Assembly (NCBI GenBank): GCA_913045315.1
Contig: CAJWQJ010000005.1
Coordinates: 1 to 64,000 of the forward strand
Length of the DNA stretch: 64,000 nt
DNA from: an uncultured Chloroflexota bacterium
GTDB lineage: Bacteria; Chloroflexota; Dehalococcoidia; Lucifugimonadales; UBA1127
Direction: 5' to 3'
Position 1 is the stretch's first letter. Each line of letters opens with the position of its first letter. The translations under genes were made by a program, and so were the position numbers. Below, piece by piece: positions 17,879 through 27,181 of the stretch. A model generated the notes under the pieces. It did not search any database. It had not been told where the DNA came from and saw nothing but the letters and a program-made list of their open reading frames with translations.

Positions 17879-19096
17879 TTGACTGCACTCAATGGAATAA
17901 GAGTAATTGATTTAACTCGATATATTTCAGGACCATTTTGCACAAGACAACTTGCAACAATGGGCGCTGAAATAATAAAAATTGAAAAACCAATCTCAGG
18001 AGACCCCACAAGAAATATCGAACCTTTTTATAATGATGCACCAGGAATTGAAAACAGTGGATTGTTTTTATATTTGAATATGAGTAAAAAAGGTATCACT
18101 TTAGATTATAAGAAATCAAAAGGGAAAGAAATACTACTAGAACTCGTCAGAACTGCTGATATAGTTGTTGAAAACTTTCGACCAACATTTTTACCCGAAT
18201 TAAATCTTAGTTATGAGGATCTTAAAAAAGTAAACCCAAATCTTATAATGACTTCCATATCGAATTTCGGACAAACAGGCCCATATCGTGATTTCGAACT
18301 TACTGAAATTGTAATGTATGCGATGGGGCTCACAATGAATGTCACAGGGCTCGCGAGCCGCGAACCCCAAAAGGCTGGACTAACTGTTATGCAACATCAG
18401 GCTGGATCAGTTGCTGCAAATGCAACATTAGGAGCTTATCTAGGCAGAGAAATGCACGGAATAAGCCAACACATTGACGTGTCTCTTCTTGAAACACAAT
18501 TAACATCGATTGATAGAACTGGTGCTCAACTCCTGGGATATCAATTCAGTGGCTCTAATCCATTTCAAAGATTTGGAGAAACATCTATATCCATTCTGCC
18601 AATGGGAGTTTATCCAGTTTCTGATGGATACGTCATGTTTGTTGGAGCACACCCTCATTGGTGGCCACGTTTTGTGAAAATGATCAACAGACCTGATCTA
18701 TTTGAAGATCCACGGTTCCAAGATTCTGACTACAATTTTGTTTATAACCTCGATTATAAAGAAGAATTAGAGGCCATAATACTCGAATGGATGGTTCAAA
18801 GAACAAAGCAAGAAGTAATGCAAGAGGCACAAGCTGCAGGAATGGCTGGAACAGCAATTAATTCAATGGCTGACGCAATAGTAGATCCTCAGTTTAATTT
18901 CAGAAACTTTTTTGTTGAAATTGATCACCCCACTACTGGAACTATAAAGTATCCAGGAGTACCTGCTCACTTTACTGATATCATTCCTGAACTTAATAGA
19001 GCACCATTGCTAGGGGAACATAATAAGGAAGTATATGCAGAACTTGGCTATGATGAGGCTGAATTAGAAAAACTTGTTCTCGAGGAGGTAATTTAA
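17879..19096 (+). CDS. Class III (CaiB/BaiF) CoA-transferase, subunit with catalytic Asp
   Basis: A 405-residue class III CoA-transferase that would move CoA between acyl groups through an aspartyl-CoA intermediate. RVIDLTRYISGPFC, MGAEIIKIEKP, GDPTR and DIVVENFRPTFLPEL are family motifs. D200 in QHIDVSLLETQ is the expected catalytic aspartate. The start is TTG at 17879, preceded by GAGG (17868-17871). Its stop overlaps the start of a second CoA-transferase gene by one base (TAATG), so the pair is co-translated and may form a heteromer. The substrate is unknown. Confidence 0.88.
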   Translation: MTALNGIRVIDLTRYISGPFCTRQLATMGAEIIKIEKPISGDPTRNIEPFYNDAPGIENSGLFLYLNMSKKGITLDYKKSKGKEILLELVRTADIVVENFRPTFLPELNLSYEDLKKVNPNLIMTSISNFGQTGPYRDFELTEIVMYAMGLTMNVTGLASREPQKAGLTVMQHQAGSVAANATLGAYLGREMHGISQHIDVSLLETQLTSIDRTGAQLLGYQFSGSNPFQRFGETSISILPMGVYPVSDGYVMFVGAHPHWWPRFVKMINRPDLFEDPRFQDSDYNFVYNLDYKEELEAIILEWMVQRTKQEVMQEAQAAGMAGTAINSMADAIVDPQFNFRNFFVEIDHPTTGTIKYPGVPAHFTDIIPELNRAPLLGEHNKEVYAELGYDEAELEKLVLEEVI

Positions 19097-20430
19097 TGAC
19101 CAGTCAAAATAATAAAACTCCACTCCCTCTCGAAGGAATTCGTGTTATTGATATGACAATAGTATGGGCTGGACCATATGCAACTATGCTTTTTAGTGAT
19201 ATGGGTGCCGAAGTTATTCGTGTCGAATCATTACAAACTCCAGATATAAACACAAGAGGTAATCCAAGACCCCCTAAAGGCTTACTAGGAACTCCAAGAG
19301 CAAATATGTTCCCAAATAGAGATCCTGGAAAACGTCCATGGGAACGGGGTGCGTCATTTGCATACAGTGGCAGAAATAAACGAAGTGTAACAGCTGACTT
19401 ACTGAGAGACGAAGGCAGGGAGGTCTTCTTTCGGCTTGCGAAAGCTAGCGATGTATTTATAGAAAATGGGGCTGCAGGTACCGTAGAAAAACTTGGTATA
19501 ACATACGACGTACTAAAGGACATCAACCCAAAACTTATAATGTGTTCATTACCAGGATATGGCACAAATGGACCATACAAATACTATAAAGGTTATGGGG
19601 CAAATGTTGAAGCTGTCTGTGGGCACACTTACCTTCGAGGATATCCAGATATGGACTTTACAGGAACCTCTCCAATATTTCATGCTGATCCAGCTGCCGG
19701 CGGCACTGCCGCATTTCTTATAATGTCAGCATTGATAAATCGTAGAAAAACAGGAAAAGGTCAATATATCAATCTTTCCCAAGCAGAAAATATGATTACA
19801 CAATTGCCTCAAGCATTCATGGATTATTCAATGAACGGTCGTGTTCGCGAACGAATGGGAAATCGACATAGTAAACATACTCAGGGTTGTTATCCATGTG
19901 TTGGTGAAGATAACTGGGTAGTGATGACAATAAGAAATAATCAAGAATGGGAATCGTTATGTAAAGCTATGAGCAAGACTGAACTTATAAATGATCCACG
20001 ATTTAATAATATGGATAAAAGAATCGAAAATCACGATGATATTGACCAAATAATTTCCAAATGGACAACTGATAAAGAAAAATATGAAGTATTTCGTACT
20101 CTTCAGTCATTAGGAATACCATGTGGACCAGTAGCAAAACCTAATGATGTCCTTACAGACCCTCATAATATCGAACGAGGTTTATACGAGGAACACTATC
20201 ATCCTTCACTCGAAGGTGCATTCAAATACCCAGGCCCCATGTTCGAAATGTCTAAAACTCCATTAAGGATAAGAAAGCTATTCCCAACACTTGGTGAAGA
20301 CAATGAATATATTTACAAAGATCTTTTAGGTTATTCCGATGAAGAATATTCAAAACTTCAAGAACAGAAACATATTGGAGACACATATTTTGATTTAGGA
20401 CTAGAAGACCTTTCAGGTAACATTGTTTAA
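19096..20430 (+). CDS. Class III CoA-transferase, Asn in place of catalytic Asp
   Basis: A 444-residue class III CoA-transferase paired with the gene before it. Family motifs include RVIDMTIVWAGPYATMLFSD, MGAEVIRVES, NKRSVTADL and DVFIENGAAG. At the position of the catalytic aspartate the sequence is GQYINLSQAEN, giving N226. Either this subunit is non-catalytic, as in heteromeric enzymes of the BbsEF kind, or Asn serves another way. GGAGG precedes the ATG inside the upstream gene. Substrate not identifiable. Confidence 0.85.
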   Translation: MTSQNNKTPLPLEGIRVIDMTIVWAGPYATMLFSDMGAEVIRVESLQTPDINTRGNPRPPKGLLGTPRANMFPNRDPGKRPWERGASFAYSGRNKRSVTADLLRDEGREVFFRLAKASDVFIENGAAGTVEKLGITYDVLKDINPKLIMCSLPGYGTNGPYKYYKGYGANVEAVCGHTYLRGYPDMDFTGTSPIFHADPAAGGTAAFLIMSALINRRKTGKGQYINLSQAENMITQLPQAFMDYSMNGRVRERMGNRHSKHTQGCYPCVGEDNWVVMTIRNNQEWESLCKAMSKTELINDPRFNNMDKRIENHDDIDQIISKWTTDKEKYEVFRTLQSLGIPCGPVAKPNDVLTDPHNIERGLYEEHYHPSLEGAFKYPGPMFEMSKTPLRIRKLFPTLGEDNEYIYKDLLGYSDEEYSKLQEQKHIGDTYFDLGLEDLSGNIV

Positions 20431-20555
20431 CGATTAAAAATATATACTTATAGTTACACTTGATAGTGTTTAGTTATGAATGCGAATAAAAAAGAATTTA
20501 AATTTTTTGGTATGCATCATCCTTGGTGGATAAACAATACTAAAGAAAAATATTG

Positions 20556-21551
20556 TTAACCCAAAACATGTTCCATGAATGGCCTAACAGCATTAGTATC
20601 ACCATTAGGGAGATTAATCACTTGAACATCCCCTCCCAGATCCGAACGCTCTTTTAGTTGTTCACGGATCTCTGCAGGCGAGCCAATAACCTGAATAGAA
20701 CGCACCATATCTTCTGTAATAGCATCGATGGATTCTTGTCTATTGCGATCTGCCCAAGCCTTCTCTGATTTAAGTACTTCATTTTCAAATCCATTATTAA
20801 TTAACATATCTCTATAGAAATGACCCATTCGATTAATGTAATGAAATAACGTTTGTTTACAAGATTGCCACTTCAATTCGTCATCTTTGCCGTCAAGAAT
20901 TGTAACTCTTGTATTTAAAGCGATAGTTGGATTTGGATTTTTTTTATTTTCTCCTGGTTCATCCATAATATTTTTTAAATTTGGGAGTTGCTCCTTAGGC
21001 CAATGAATTGGCATGATCCCATCAGCTATCATTGATGTCTGTTTAATTGATTTCGGTGTAATGGAGGCAATATAAACAGGAATATTATTTCTTGGAAGGT
21101 CTCCAGCTGATTGAAGTTGGAAACCACGAGACATTTTGAATATATCACCAGAGTATTCTAATTTTTCGCCTGAAATTAATTTATCAAATATTTCAACATA
21201 CTCTTTAAGTCGTTTAAGAGGAGTGCGAAATGGTATGCCATGAAAATGTTCAACAACAAATTCCCCTGAAGATCCTAAGCCTAGAATCATTCTGCCATTT
21301 GAAATTATATCTAATGCAGAAAATTCTTGAGCCATTACTGCTGGACTCCTTGAAAAACAATTGAGGATAGAAGTTCCGACACTAATCTTCGTAGTATTAA
21401 GAACTACTGCAGTTAACCAAGGAATTGCCGAGTTTCCCCAAGCTTCAGTAACCAAAGCCCAATCATACCCCATGTCTTCGGCCAATTTTACCTTCTCTAT
21501 AGCGTCCTTCCATTCGGAACCTTGTTGGTGAACAAAAATGCCGAGTTTCAT
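20556..21551 (-). CDS. LLM-class flavin/F420-dependent oxidoreductase
   Basis: A luciferase-like TIM-barrel oxidoreductase of 331 residues. The N-terminus MKLGIFVHQQGSEWKDAIEK, then AEDMGYDWALVTEAWG, ISVGTSILNCFSRSPAVMAQ and GRMILGLGSSGEFVVEHFHG are typical of F420-dependent members such as Mer and related enzymes, but FMN use cannot be excluded. The ATG has AAGGAG upstream. It lies tail-to-tail with the CoA-transferase pair and could act in the same catabolic route; that link is inference. Confidence 0.85.
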   Translation of the reverse strand: MKLGIFVHQQGSEWKDAIEKVKLAEDMGYDWALVTEAWGNSAIPWLTAVVLNTTKISVGTSILNCFSRSPAVMAQEFSALDIISNGRMILGLGSSGEFVVEHFHGIPFRTPLKRLKEYVEIFDKLISGEKLEYSGDIFKMSRGFQLQSAGDLPRNNIPVYIASITPKSIKQTSMIADGIMPIHWPKEQLPNLKNIMDEPGENKKNPNPTIALNTRVTILDGKDDELKWQSCKQTLFHYINRMGHFYRDMLINNGFENEVLKSEKAWADRNRQESIDAITEDMVRSIQVIGSPAEIREQLKERSDLGGDVQVINLPNGDTNAVRPFMEHVLG

Positions 21552-21594
21552 AAGATTATTCTCCTTGTTAGTAATTATATTAATTTTTCGTGAA

Positions 21595-21666
21595 AGCGGG
21601 CGATGGGATTCGAACCCACGACAACCTGCATGGGAAGCAGGGACTCTTCCTCTGAGCTACGCCCGC
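21595..21666 (-). tRNA. tRNA-Gly (CCC)
   Basis: On the minus strand the acceptor stem GCGGGCG pairs with CGCCCGC, and the anticodon stem CCTGC/GCAGG encloses TTCCCAT, giving anticodon CCC (complement of 21632-21634). The discriminator is T. CCA is not encoded. It lies between the LLM oxidoreductase and gcvPB on the same strand. Confidence 0.93.
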
Positions 21667-21716
21667 ACGTCATATGTAATGCAGATTATAAAAATAGGTT
21701 CTTAATCAATCAAGAA

Positions 21717-23192
21717 TTAATACACTTGTCTTAGATTCGGTCGTCTAGCTGCCATTGCTTCATCTAATCGCCCAATAGGAGCAAAGTTAGGTGCAGAAAG
21801 AATCACATCTGGATTTTCTTCACACTCAATTGCAATTTTACGCATAATTTCAATAAAGCTATCAAGTGTTTCTTTTGTCTCAGATTCAGTAGGTTCGATC
21901 ATCAATGCCTCTTCTACCACAAGAGGAAAGTACATTGTAGGTGGATGTATTCCGTAATCAATGAGTCTTTTAGATACATCAAGCGCCTTAACACCTTTGG
22001 ACTTCTGAGGGCTAAGAGATAAAACTAACTCATGCATGCATTTTCGATCAAATGCAACTTTATAAACGTCTTTTAATGAGCTCAAAATATAATTTGCATT
22101 TAAAACTGCATCTCCACTAACGTGGCGAAGACCAGTCAATCCCAATGCTCTAACGAAGGCATAGGCCCTTACTAATACTCCAAAATTGCCATGAAAGGCA
22201 GCTACTTTCCCTATGGAATTTACCGGGTCACTTAAATTAAAATGAGTTCCTTCTTTTCCATTAGATTTTGTTACAACCGGAGAAGGAAGAAAAGTAAGCA
22301 ATTTTTCTCCTACGCATACTGGGCCTGAACCTGGTCCACCTCCACCGTGAGGGGTGCTCAACGTTTTATGTAAATTTAAATGAACAACATCAAACCCTAA
22401 ATCAGACAGTCTTACTCTTCCTAAAATAGCATTCATATTTGCCCCGTCACAATAGATCAAACCACCGGCTTCGTGAATAATCTGGCAAATTTCAACTATT
22501 GAAGTATCAAACAATCCTAGAGTACTAGGTAGAGTAATCATTGCACCAGCTAAATTATCTTTCGCTAAGGAACGAACTGCATCCACATCCATATTCCCAT
22601 TAGAATCAGATGGAATAGTAGCAACTGAAAACCCAGCCATGGCCGCTGAAGCAGGATTAGTTCCATGTGCGCTATCAGGAATTAAAATTACATTTCGTTG
22701 TGAATCTCCATTACTTTCATGATATGCCTTAATCATAAGAACTCCAGCCAATTCACCGTGAGCACCAGCTAATGTAGCTAAACTCGAGCCAGAGAATCCT
22801 GTTAATTCCATTAATGAAGATTGTAATTCATACATTAATTCCAAAGAACCTTGAATAAAAGCATTCTCTTGCAGTGGATGAAGTCTTGCAAATCCTGGCA
22901 ATGAGGCTACTGCATCGTTAATTTTTGGATTGTATTTCATACTGCATGAACCCAATGGGTAGAAATTCGTATCAACTGAAAAATTCTTCTGAGAAAGATT
23001 TGTGAAATACCTTACAACATCCAGTTCAGAAAGTTCAGGTAATTTTACATATTCTTCTCTCAATAGTTCTTTTGGCAAACCTTCTTGTTCAGGAACATCT
23101 AGAGATGGAAACTGTATTCCAGATCGTCCTGAAACGCTGAGATCACCTAAAGTACGATTCTTTGAATGTTTTAATGGATTATCATCAACCAT
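21717..23192 (-). CDS. gcvPB: Glycine decarboxylase P protein, subunit 2
   Basis: PLP-bearing half of the two-part P protein of the glycine cleavage system; it decarboxylates glycine and passes aminomethyl to the lipoyl arm of GcvH. The PLP lysine lies in LNLHKTLSTPHGGGGPGSGP. Other family marks are YPLGSCSMKYNPKIND, SAHGTNPASAAMAGF and the C-terminal LSAPNFAPIGRLDE. It has 491 residues, normal for the split form. It starts 3 bases after gcvPA and is the last gene of the operon. Confidence 0.96.
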   Translation of the reverse strand: MVDDNPLKHSKNRTLGDLSVSGRSGIQFPSLDVPEQEGLPKELLREEYVKLPELSELDVVRYFTNLSQKNFSVDTNFYPLGSCSMKYNPKINDAVASLPGFARLHPLQENAFIQGSLELMYELQSSLMELTGFSGSSLATLAGAHGELAGVLMIKAYHESNGDSQRNVILIPDSAHGTNPASAAMAGFSVATIPSDSNGNMDVDAVRSLAKDNLAGAMITLPSTLGLFDTSIVEICQIIHEAGGLIYCDGANMNAILGRVRLSDLGFDVVHLNLHKTLSTPHGGGGPGSGPVCVGEKLLTFLPSPVVTKSNGKEGTHFNLSDPVNSIGKVAAFHGNFGVLVRAYAFVRALGLTGLRHVSGDAVLNANYILSSLKDVYKVAFDRKCMHELVLSLSPQKSKGVKALDVSKRLIDYGIHPPTMYFPLVVEEALMIEPTESETKETLDSFIEIMRKIAIECEENPDVILSAPNFAPIGRLDEAMAARRPNLRQVY

Positions 23193-23195
23193 AGA

Positions 23196-24533
23196 TTACA
23201 ATTCCTTCATGGAATCAAGGGCTCTTACAAGACTATCAATCTCTTGTTTTGAATTAACTTCAGTAACACAAAACAACAACCCATCTTTTACAAGATTACT
23301 AATCTTTATTCCACCAACAATTCCTTGATCATAAAGATTTTTTTGAATGTGATCCGCGGATTTAGGTCCAGTAACGACAAACTCATTGAACCAGTATTTA
23401 TCTGGAGCATGAGGGTTAATAAAAAACCCAGGAATTTCACCTATGCATTTCGCAGCATAATGAGCTTTGTTATAACAGAGTTGAGCTACCTGTTTAATTC
23501 CTTTTGGGCCTAAGAGAGCTAGATGAATTGCGACTGCCGTAGCTATAAGTGCTTCTGAAGTACAAATGTTTGATGTTGCCTTTTCTCGCCGTATATGTTG
23601 CTCTCTTGTCTGTAAAGTTAAAACAAATCCTTCTTTACCACCATGACTTTCATTAGTTTTACCTACAATTCTGCCGGGGATTTGACGTAAATGTTCACTT
23701 TTACAAGCAAACATCCCAACATATGGGCCACCAAAACTTAGAGGAACTCCTAATGATTGGCATTCACCCGTAACTATATCAGCTTCATATTCAGAAGGAG
23801 GTTTAAGTATGCCAAGAGCAACTGGATAAACACTAACTACAAATAACCCTCCAACCGCATGAATAAGTTTCCCCAATGAAGACAAATTTGGAATTGTTCC
23901 CAGAGCATCTGGATACTGTACAAGTAAACAAGCAACATCTTCATCAACTTGATTAACATTATCTGGAACAATGACTATTTCAACAGATTGCGGAACAAGG
24001 TATGTTTTTAATACAGCCAAATAATTAGAGTTTACACTTTCCAAAACATAAACCCTATATCTTTTTGTCAATCTACAGGCCATCAAGGCAGCTTCAGCAA
24101 ATGCAGTTGCCCCATCGTACATTCCAGCATTTGCAACATCCATACCTGTCAATTCACAGACCATTGATTGGAATTCATAAGTAGCCTGTAAAGTGCCTTG
24201 GCTAACTTCTGGTTGATAGGGAGTATACGAGGTTAAGAATTCTCCTCGTGAAGTCAATGCGGATACAGCACTTGGGATAAAATGTGAATATGCACCCCCA
24301 CCTAAAAAGCTCGGCATTTTTCCAACTTGAACATTCTTTGCAGAAAGAAATTCCAATTCTTGTAGAAGTTCCATCTCAGTCAAAGAGGGAGCAAGTTTAA
24401 TATCAGGATCACGATATCTTTCAGGAATTTCTAGAAAAAGATCCTCAAGATGATTTACGCCTATTGAATTAAGCATCTCTCTTCGTTCACTATCGGTGTG
24501 AGGAATGTACGAATGAACAAAATTTTCTGTCAT
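23196..24533 (-). CDS. gcvPA: Glycine decarboxylase P protein, subunit 1
   Basis: N-terminal half of the split P protein, structurally similar to GcvPB but without PLP. It begins with FVHSYIPHTDSERREML and contains FLGGGAYSHFIPSAVSAL, TSYTPYQPEVSQGTLQ and ANAGMYDGATAFAEA, all typical of GcvPA. It has 445 residues, normal. The gene is 5 bases downstream of gcvH and 3 bases upstream of gcvPB, so the operon is tightly spaced. Confidence 0.96.
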   Translation of the reverse strand: MTENFVHSYIPHTDSERREMLNSIGVNHLEDLFLEIPERYRDPDIKLAPSLTEMELLQELEFLSAKNVQVGKMPSFLGGGAYSHFIPSAVSALTSRGEFLTSYTPYQPEVSQGTLQATYEFQSMVCELTGMDVANAGMYDGATAFAEAALMACRLTKRYRVYVLESVNSNYLAVLKTYLVPQSVEIVIVPDNVNQVDEDVACLLVQYPDALGTIPNLSSLGKLIHAVGGLFVVSVYPVALGILKPPSEYEADIVTGECQSLGVPLSFGGPYVGMFACKSEHLRQIPGRIVGKTNESHGGKEGFVLTLQTREQHIRREKATSNICTSEALIATAVAIHLALLGPKGIKQVAQLCYNKAHYAAKCIGEIPGFFINPHAPDKYWFNEFVVTGPKSADHIQKNLYDQGIVGGIKISNLVKDGLLFCVTEVNSKQEIDSLVRALDSMKEL

Positions 24534-24538
24534 TTACC

Positions 24539-24934
24539 CTAATGTTCTCCTGAATCTAAGAAATCACTGTACTGATCAGAACTAAGAAGTTTAGATAGTT
24601 GTTCTGTACCTGAAAGTTCAACTTTCAGCATCCACCCTTCACCATACGGATCCTGATTCACTAATTCCGGGGTATCCTGTAAATTACTATTAACTTCAAC
24701 AACTGTGCCTGTAACTGGTGAAAAAAGATCTGATACAGCTTTTACTGATTCTGCTTCACCCATTTGCGCAAACTGTTGTATTTCTGAGCCAATCTCGGGA
24801 AGATTAACATAAATCACATCCCCAAGCTGATCTTGGGCAAACTCAGTTATCCCGATCACAACAAACGTTGCACCATCCAAGCGCACCCATTCATGTTCTT
24901 TAGTATAATAACAATCCGTTGGAATCATAGTCAT
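24539..24934 (-). CDS. gcvH: Glycine cleavage system H protein
   Basis: Lipoyl carrier that shuttles the aminomethyl group between P, T and L proteins. The lipoylation lysine is in GEAESVKAVSDLFSPVTG. The N-terminus DCYYTKEHEWVRLD and the ITEFAQDQLGDVIYVNLPE segment are diagnostic. It has 131 residues, normal. GGAGG lies before the ATG. No lipoate synthesis gene is nearby. Confidence 0.97.
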   Translation of the reverse strand: MTMIPTDCYYTKEHEWVRLDGATFVVIGITEFAQDQLGDVIYVNLPEIGSEIQQFAQMGEAESVKAVSDLFSPVTGTVVEVNSNLQDTPELVNQDPYGEGWMLKVELSGTEQLSKLLSSDQYSDFLDSGEH

Positions 24935-24950
24935 AAGGTTCCTCCATGTC

Positions 24951-26084
24951 CTAATTTAATGAACGACGATAAAATGGTATTTTTGTCACTCGAGCATTAA
25001 AGTTTCTCCCTCGACCATGTAATATTATATCATCCTCAATCCTTGGACGGGAGCCCATAATGTATCCCATCCCAATATCCAGTTCTAAGGTAGGTGAATG
25101 AGACCCACTTGTCACCTCTCCAATGATATTTTTATCCGAATCCATTATCAAATATCCTTTTCGAGGAATAGCCTTATCAAGCATTCTAAATCCTACTAAG
25201 TGTTTGTAAATACCTTTTTCGTTTTGAAGTAAAAGTTCTTCGTGCCCTATAAAACTAGAATTTTCCATATCCACAAATCGTTTTAATCCAGCCTGGAAAG
25301 GATTACTGGTTTGATCTATATCATTTCCATGCAATCTCAAACCAGCTTCTAATCTAAGCACATCTCTTGAGCCTAATCCACATGGTAAAGCTCCATAATT
25401 ATGCAATTGATCCCAAATTCGTAAACCTATCCCATTAGGGACAATTATTTCAAATCCGTTTTCTCCTGTATATCCAGTTCGACTTATAAGTGAAATCTGA
25501 GAATATCCAGAATCTCCATTTTCGAAAGTAAAATTATAGTTACAAAATTCAAACAAATCTAAATTCGATAAGAAATCTGAGTGCATATTGGAATCGTTTA
25601 ACACAGCATTAAGGATTTTGAATGCCGAAGGACCTTGTAGTGCAATCATGACAGTTTCCAACGTCAAATCAAGCAATGAAATATCATTAAAACTCTTTAT
25701 TAATCCACTTAACCAGCTTACAACTGGATCTTTATTTGAAGCATTGCAAACCATCAAATATTTATCATCCGAAATTCTATAAATAACCACATCGTCAATT
25801 ATTCCCGCATTTTCATTTAATATAAAACAGTATTTTGCAAATCCTATATCCATTTTAGTAACTGAAACAGTCAAAATCTTCTCTAGGAATTTACCTGCAT
25901 CATCTCCAGTAATTTCAATGCGTCCCATATGTGAAACGTCAAAAATACCTGCAGATTTCCGAACAACGTTAACCTCATCAATTATTCCCGTGTACTGTAT
26001 TGGCATCTCCCAACCAGCAAAAGGAACCAATTTAGCTTTCAAAATATTATGCTTTTCAAATAGATATGTTCTTAAAAGTCCCAT
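24951..26084 (-). CDS. gcvT: Glycine cleavage system T protein (aminomethyltransferase)
   Basis: Transfers the methylene group from the H protein to tetrahydrofolate and releases ammonia. The N-terminus LVPFAGWEMPIQYTGI, DVSHMGRIEITG, SRTGYTGENGFEI, RDVLRLEAGLRLHGND and the C-terminal KIPFYRR are characteristic. It has 377 residues from ATG 26084; a start at 26093 is less likely because the predicted transcript begins near 26098, leaving no room. It is the first gene of gcvT-H-PA-PB. Confidence 0.95.
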   Translation of the reverse strand: MGLLRTYLFEKHNILKAKLVPFAGWEMPIQYTGIIDEVNVVRKSAGIFDVSHMGRIEITGDDAGKFLEKILTVSVTKMDIGFAKYCFILNENAGIIDDVVIYRISDDKYLMVCNASNKDPVVSWLSGLIKSFNDISLLDLTLETVMIALQGPSAFKILNAVLNDSNMHSDFLSNLDLFEFCNYNFTFENGDSGYSQISLISRTGYTGENGFEIIVPNGIGLRIWDQLHNYGALPCGLGSRDVLRLEAGLRLHGNDIDQTSNPFQAGLKRFVDMENSSFIGHEELLLQNEKGIYKHLVGFRMLDKAIPRKGYLIMDSDKNIIGEVTSGSHSPTLELDIGMGYIMGSRPRIEDDIILHGRGRNFNARVTKIPFYRRSLN

Positions 26085-26104
26085 TATCACCACCGTGTAG
26101 CTTC

Positions 26105-26113
26105 ACTATATCA
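26105..26113 (-). promoter_or_regulatory. Extended -10 promoter for the gcv operon
   Basis: On the minus strand TGATATAGT gives an extended -10 (TGA plus TATAGT, 26110-26105). The start of transcription would be near 26098, about 14 bases before the gcvT ATG. No good -35 was found, and no glycine riboswitch can fit in so short a leader. Confidence 0.4.
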
Positions 26114-26223
26114 AATTTTTATTCATATTTGTTGTAAATGAATCCAAGATACTTGTAAGCTTTTCTTGAATACTTTATCCTATCCATAGACTGCATATCG
26201 CTTGATAATTTGGAGGATTTGAA

Positions 26224-26490
26224 TTGCCTTTTCGTTTTTGGGTCTTTGAGAAAATAACTAAGGGTTCCCTTTCCAGTATAAAGTGGATTTCTGCAAACCT
26301 TTTAATCATCGTAGGTCTTTGGGCACTCATAACAATACTAGATATTCGCTGGGGTGCTGATGACTATAAATGGGGACTAACAATGTGGATGTCTGGTATA
26401 GTAGCATTCAGTGGAGTAGTAACATTTAATACTTTTTTGTATATGATGGGTATCGGCTACGACGACTGGAAAACTCAACAGAATAACTAA
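26224..26490 (+). CDS. Small two-helix membrane protein upstream of cmk
   Basis: An 88-residue protein that I do not recognise. Two hydrophobic segments, about residues 22-40 (ANLLIIVGLWALITILD) and 54-76 (MWMSGIVAFSGVVTFNTFLY), enclose a Trp-rich, acidic loop. The start is TTG at 26224 with GGAGG (26212-26216) upstream. TTGTAA (26153-26158) and TATCCT (26176-26181), 17 bases apart, may be its promoter. It is the first gene of the cmk-plsC-plsX run, so it may be a membrane factor co-expressed with lipid genes; function not inferred. Confidence 0.6.
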   Translation: MPFRFWVFEKITKGSLSSIKWISANLLIIVGLWALITILDIRWGADDYKWGLTMWMSGIVAFSGVVTFNTFLYMMGIGYDDWKTQQNN

Positions 26491-26512
26491 TTTCATCAAT
26501 TCTGCAAATAAA

Positions 26513-27181
26513 ATGACTCTTTCAAAAATTATCGCTATAGATGGTCCTGTTGCATCTGGAAAAACTTCAGTTGGGAAGTTAGTTGCTGATTCGCTTGGAT
26601 TCAAATTTTTTGATACTGGGCTACTATATAGAGCTGTTACTTGGGCATACCTACATTTGAATCTCAGTCCAGAAGAATATTCGTTAATTAGTAAACTTAC
26701 TGATAAAATATTTGTGTCTTTCAATTCACCTGAAGAGGTTCAGATATTTTTTGACAATACACTAGTGAACTCATACCTCAGAACCCCTGAAATTGATCAG
26801 CAAGTTTCATTTATTTCTTCGATTCCTGAACTTAGAAACAAACTACTTGAATTACAACGTGAAATTGCTAAAAACGGTGAAATCGTTATGGTTGGTAGAG
26901 ATATTGGTACTGTGATCTTACCTGATGCAGATCTAAAAGTTTTCCTAATGGCATCAAGCAAAGAACGTGCTTCCCGTAGATATCAAGAGTTCAGCCAACT
27001 AGGAATTGACTTAAAGATTAAAGATATCGAAGAAATGATAAATAAACGTGATCAAAATGATAGTGAACGAATATATGCACCTTTAAAAAAGGATTCATCA
27101 GCTTATTTATTAGAAACAGACAATCTTTCATTAGAAAACGTTTGTAATAAAATTATTACTCTTTTTCATGAGTTAATTTAA
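26513..27181 (+). CDS. cmk: Cytidylate kinase
   Basis: Phosphorylates CMP and dCMP. The P-loop IDGPVASGKTSVGKLVAD begins near residue 9, followed by FFDTGLLYRAVTWAY (the CMP-binding segment) and MVGRDIGTVILPDADLKVFLMAS, with a lid containing RASRRYQE. It has 222 residues, normal for bacterial Cmk. The stop overlaps the plsC start (TAATG). No clear ribosome site is seen. Confidence 0.95.
   Translation: MTLSKIIAIDGPVASGKTSVGKLVADSLGFKFFDTGLLYRAVTWAYLHLNLSPEEYSLISKLTDKIFVSFNSPEEVQIFFDNTLVNSYLRTPEIDQQVSFISSIPELRNKLLELQREIAKNGEIVMVGRDIGTVILPDADLKVFLMASSKERASRRYQEFSQLGIDLKIKDIEEMINKRDQNDSERIYAPLKKDSSAYLLETDNLSLENVCNKIITLFHELI

Noticed and set aside
20476..20559. 27-codon frame (starts MNANKKEFKFFGMHHPWWIN) between the CoA-transferase pair and the LLM gene
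   Set aside because: The peptide is Trp/His-rich and mildly curious, but there is no ribosome site and nothing to support translation.
26085..26223. Glycine riboswitch upstream of gcvT
   Set aside because: The leader predicted from the extended -10 is only about 14 bases, and the conserved glycine-aptamer blocks are not seen.
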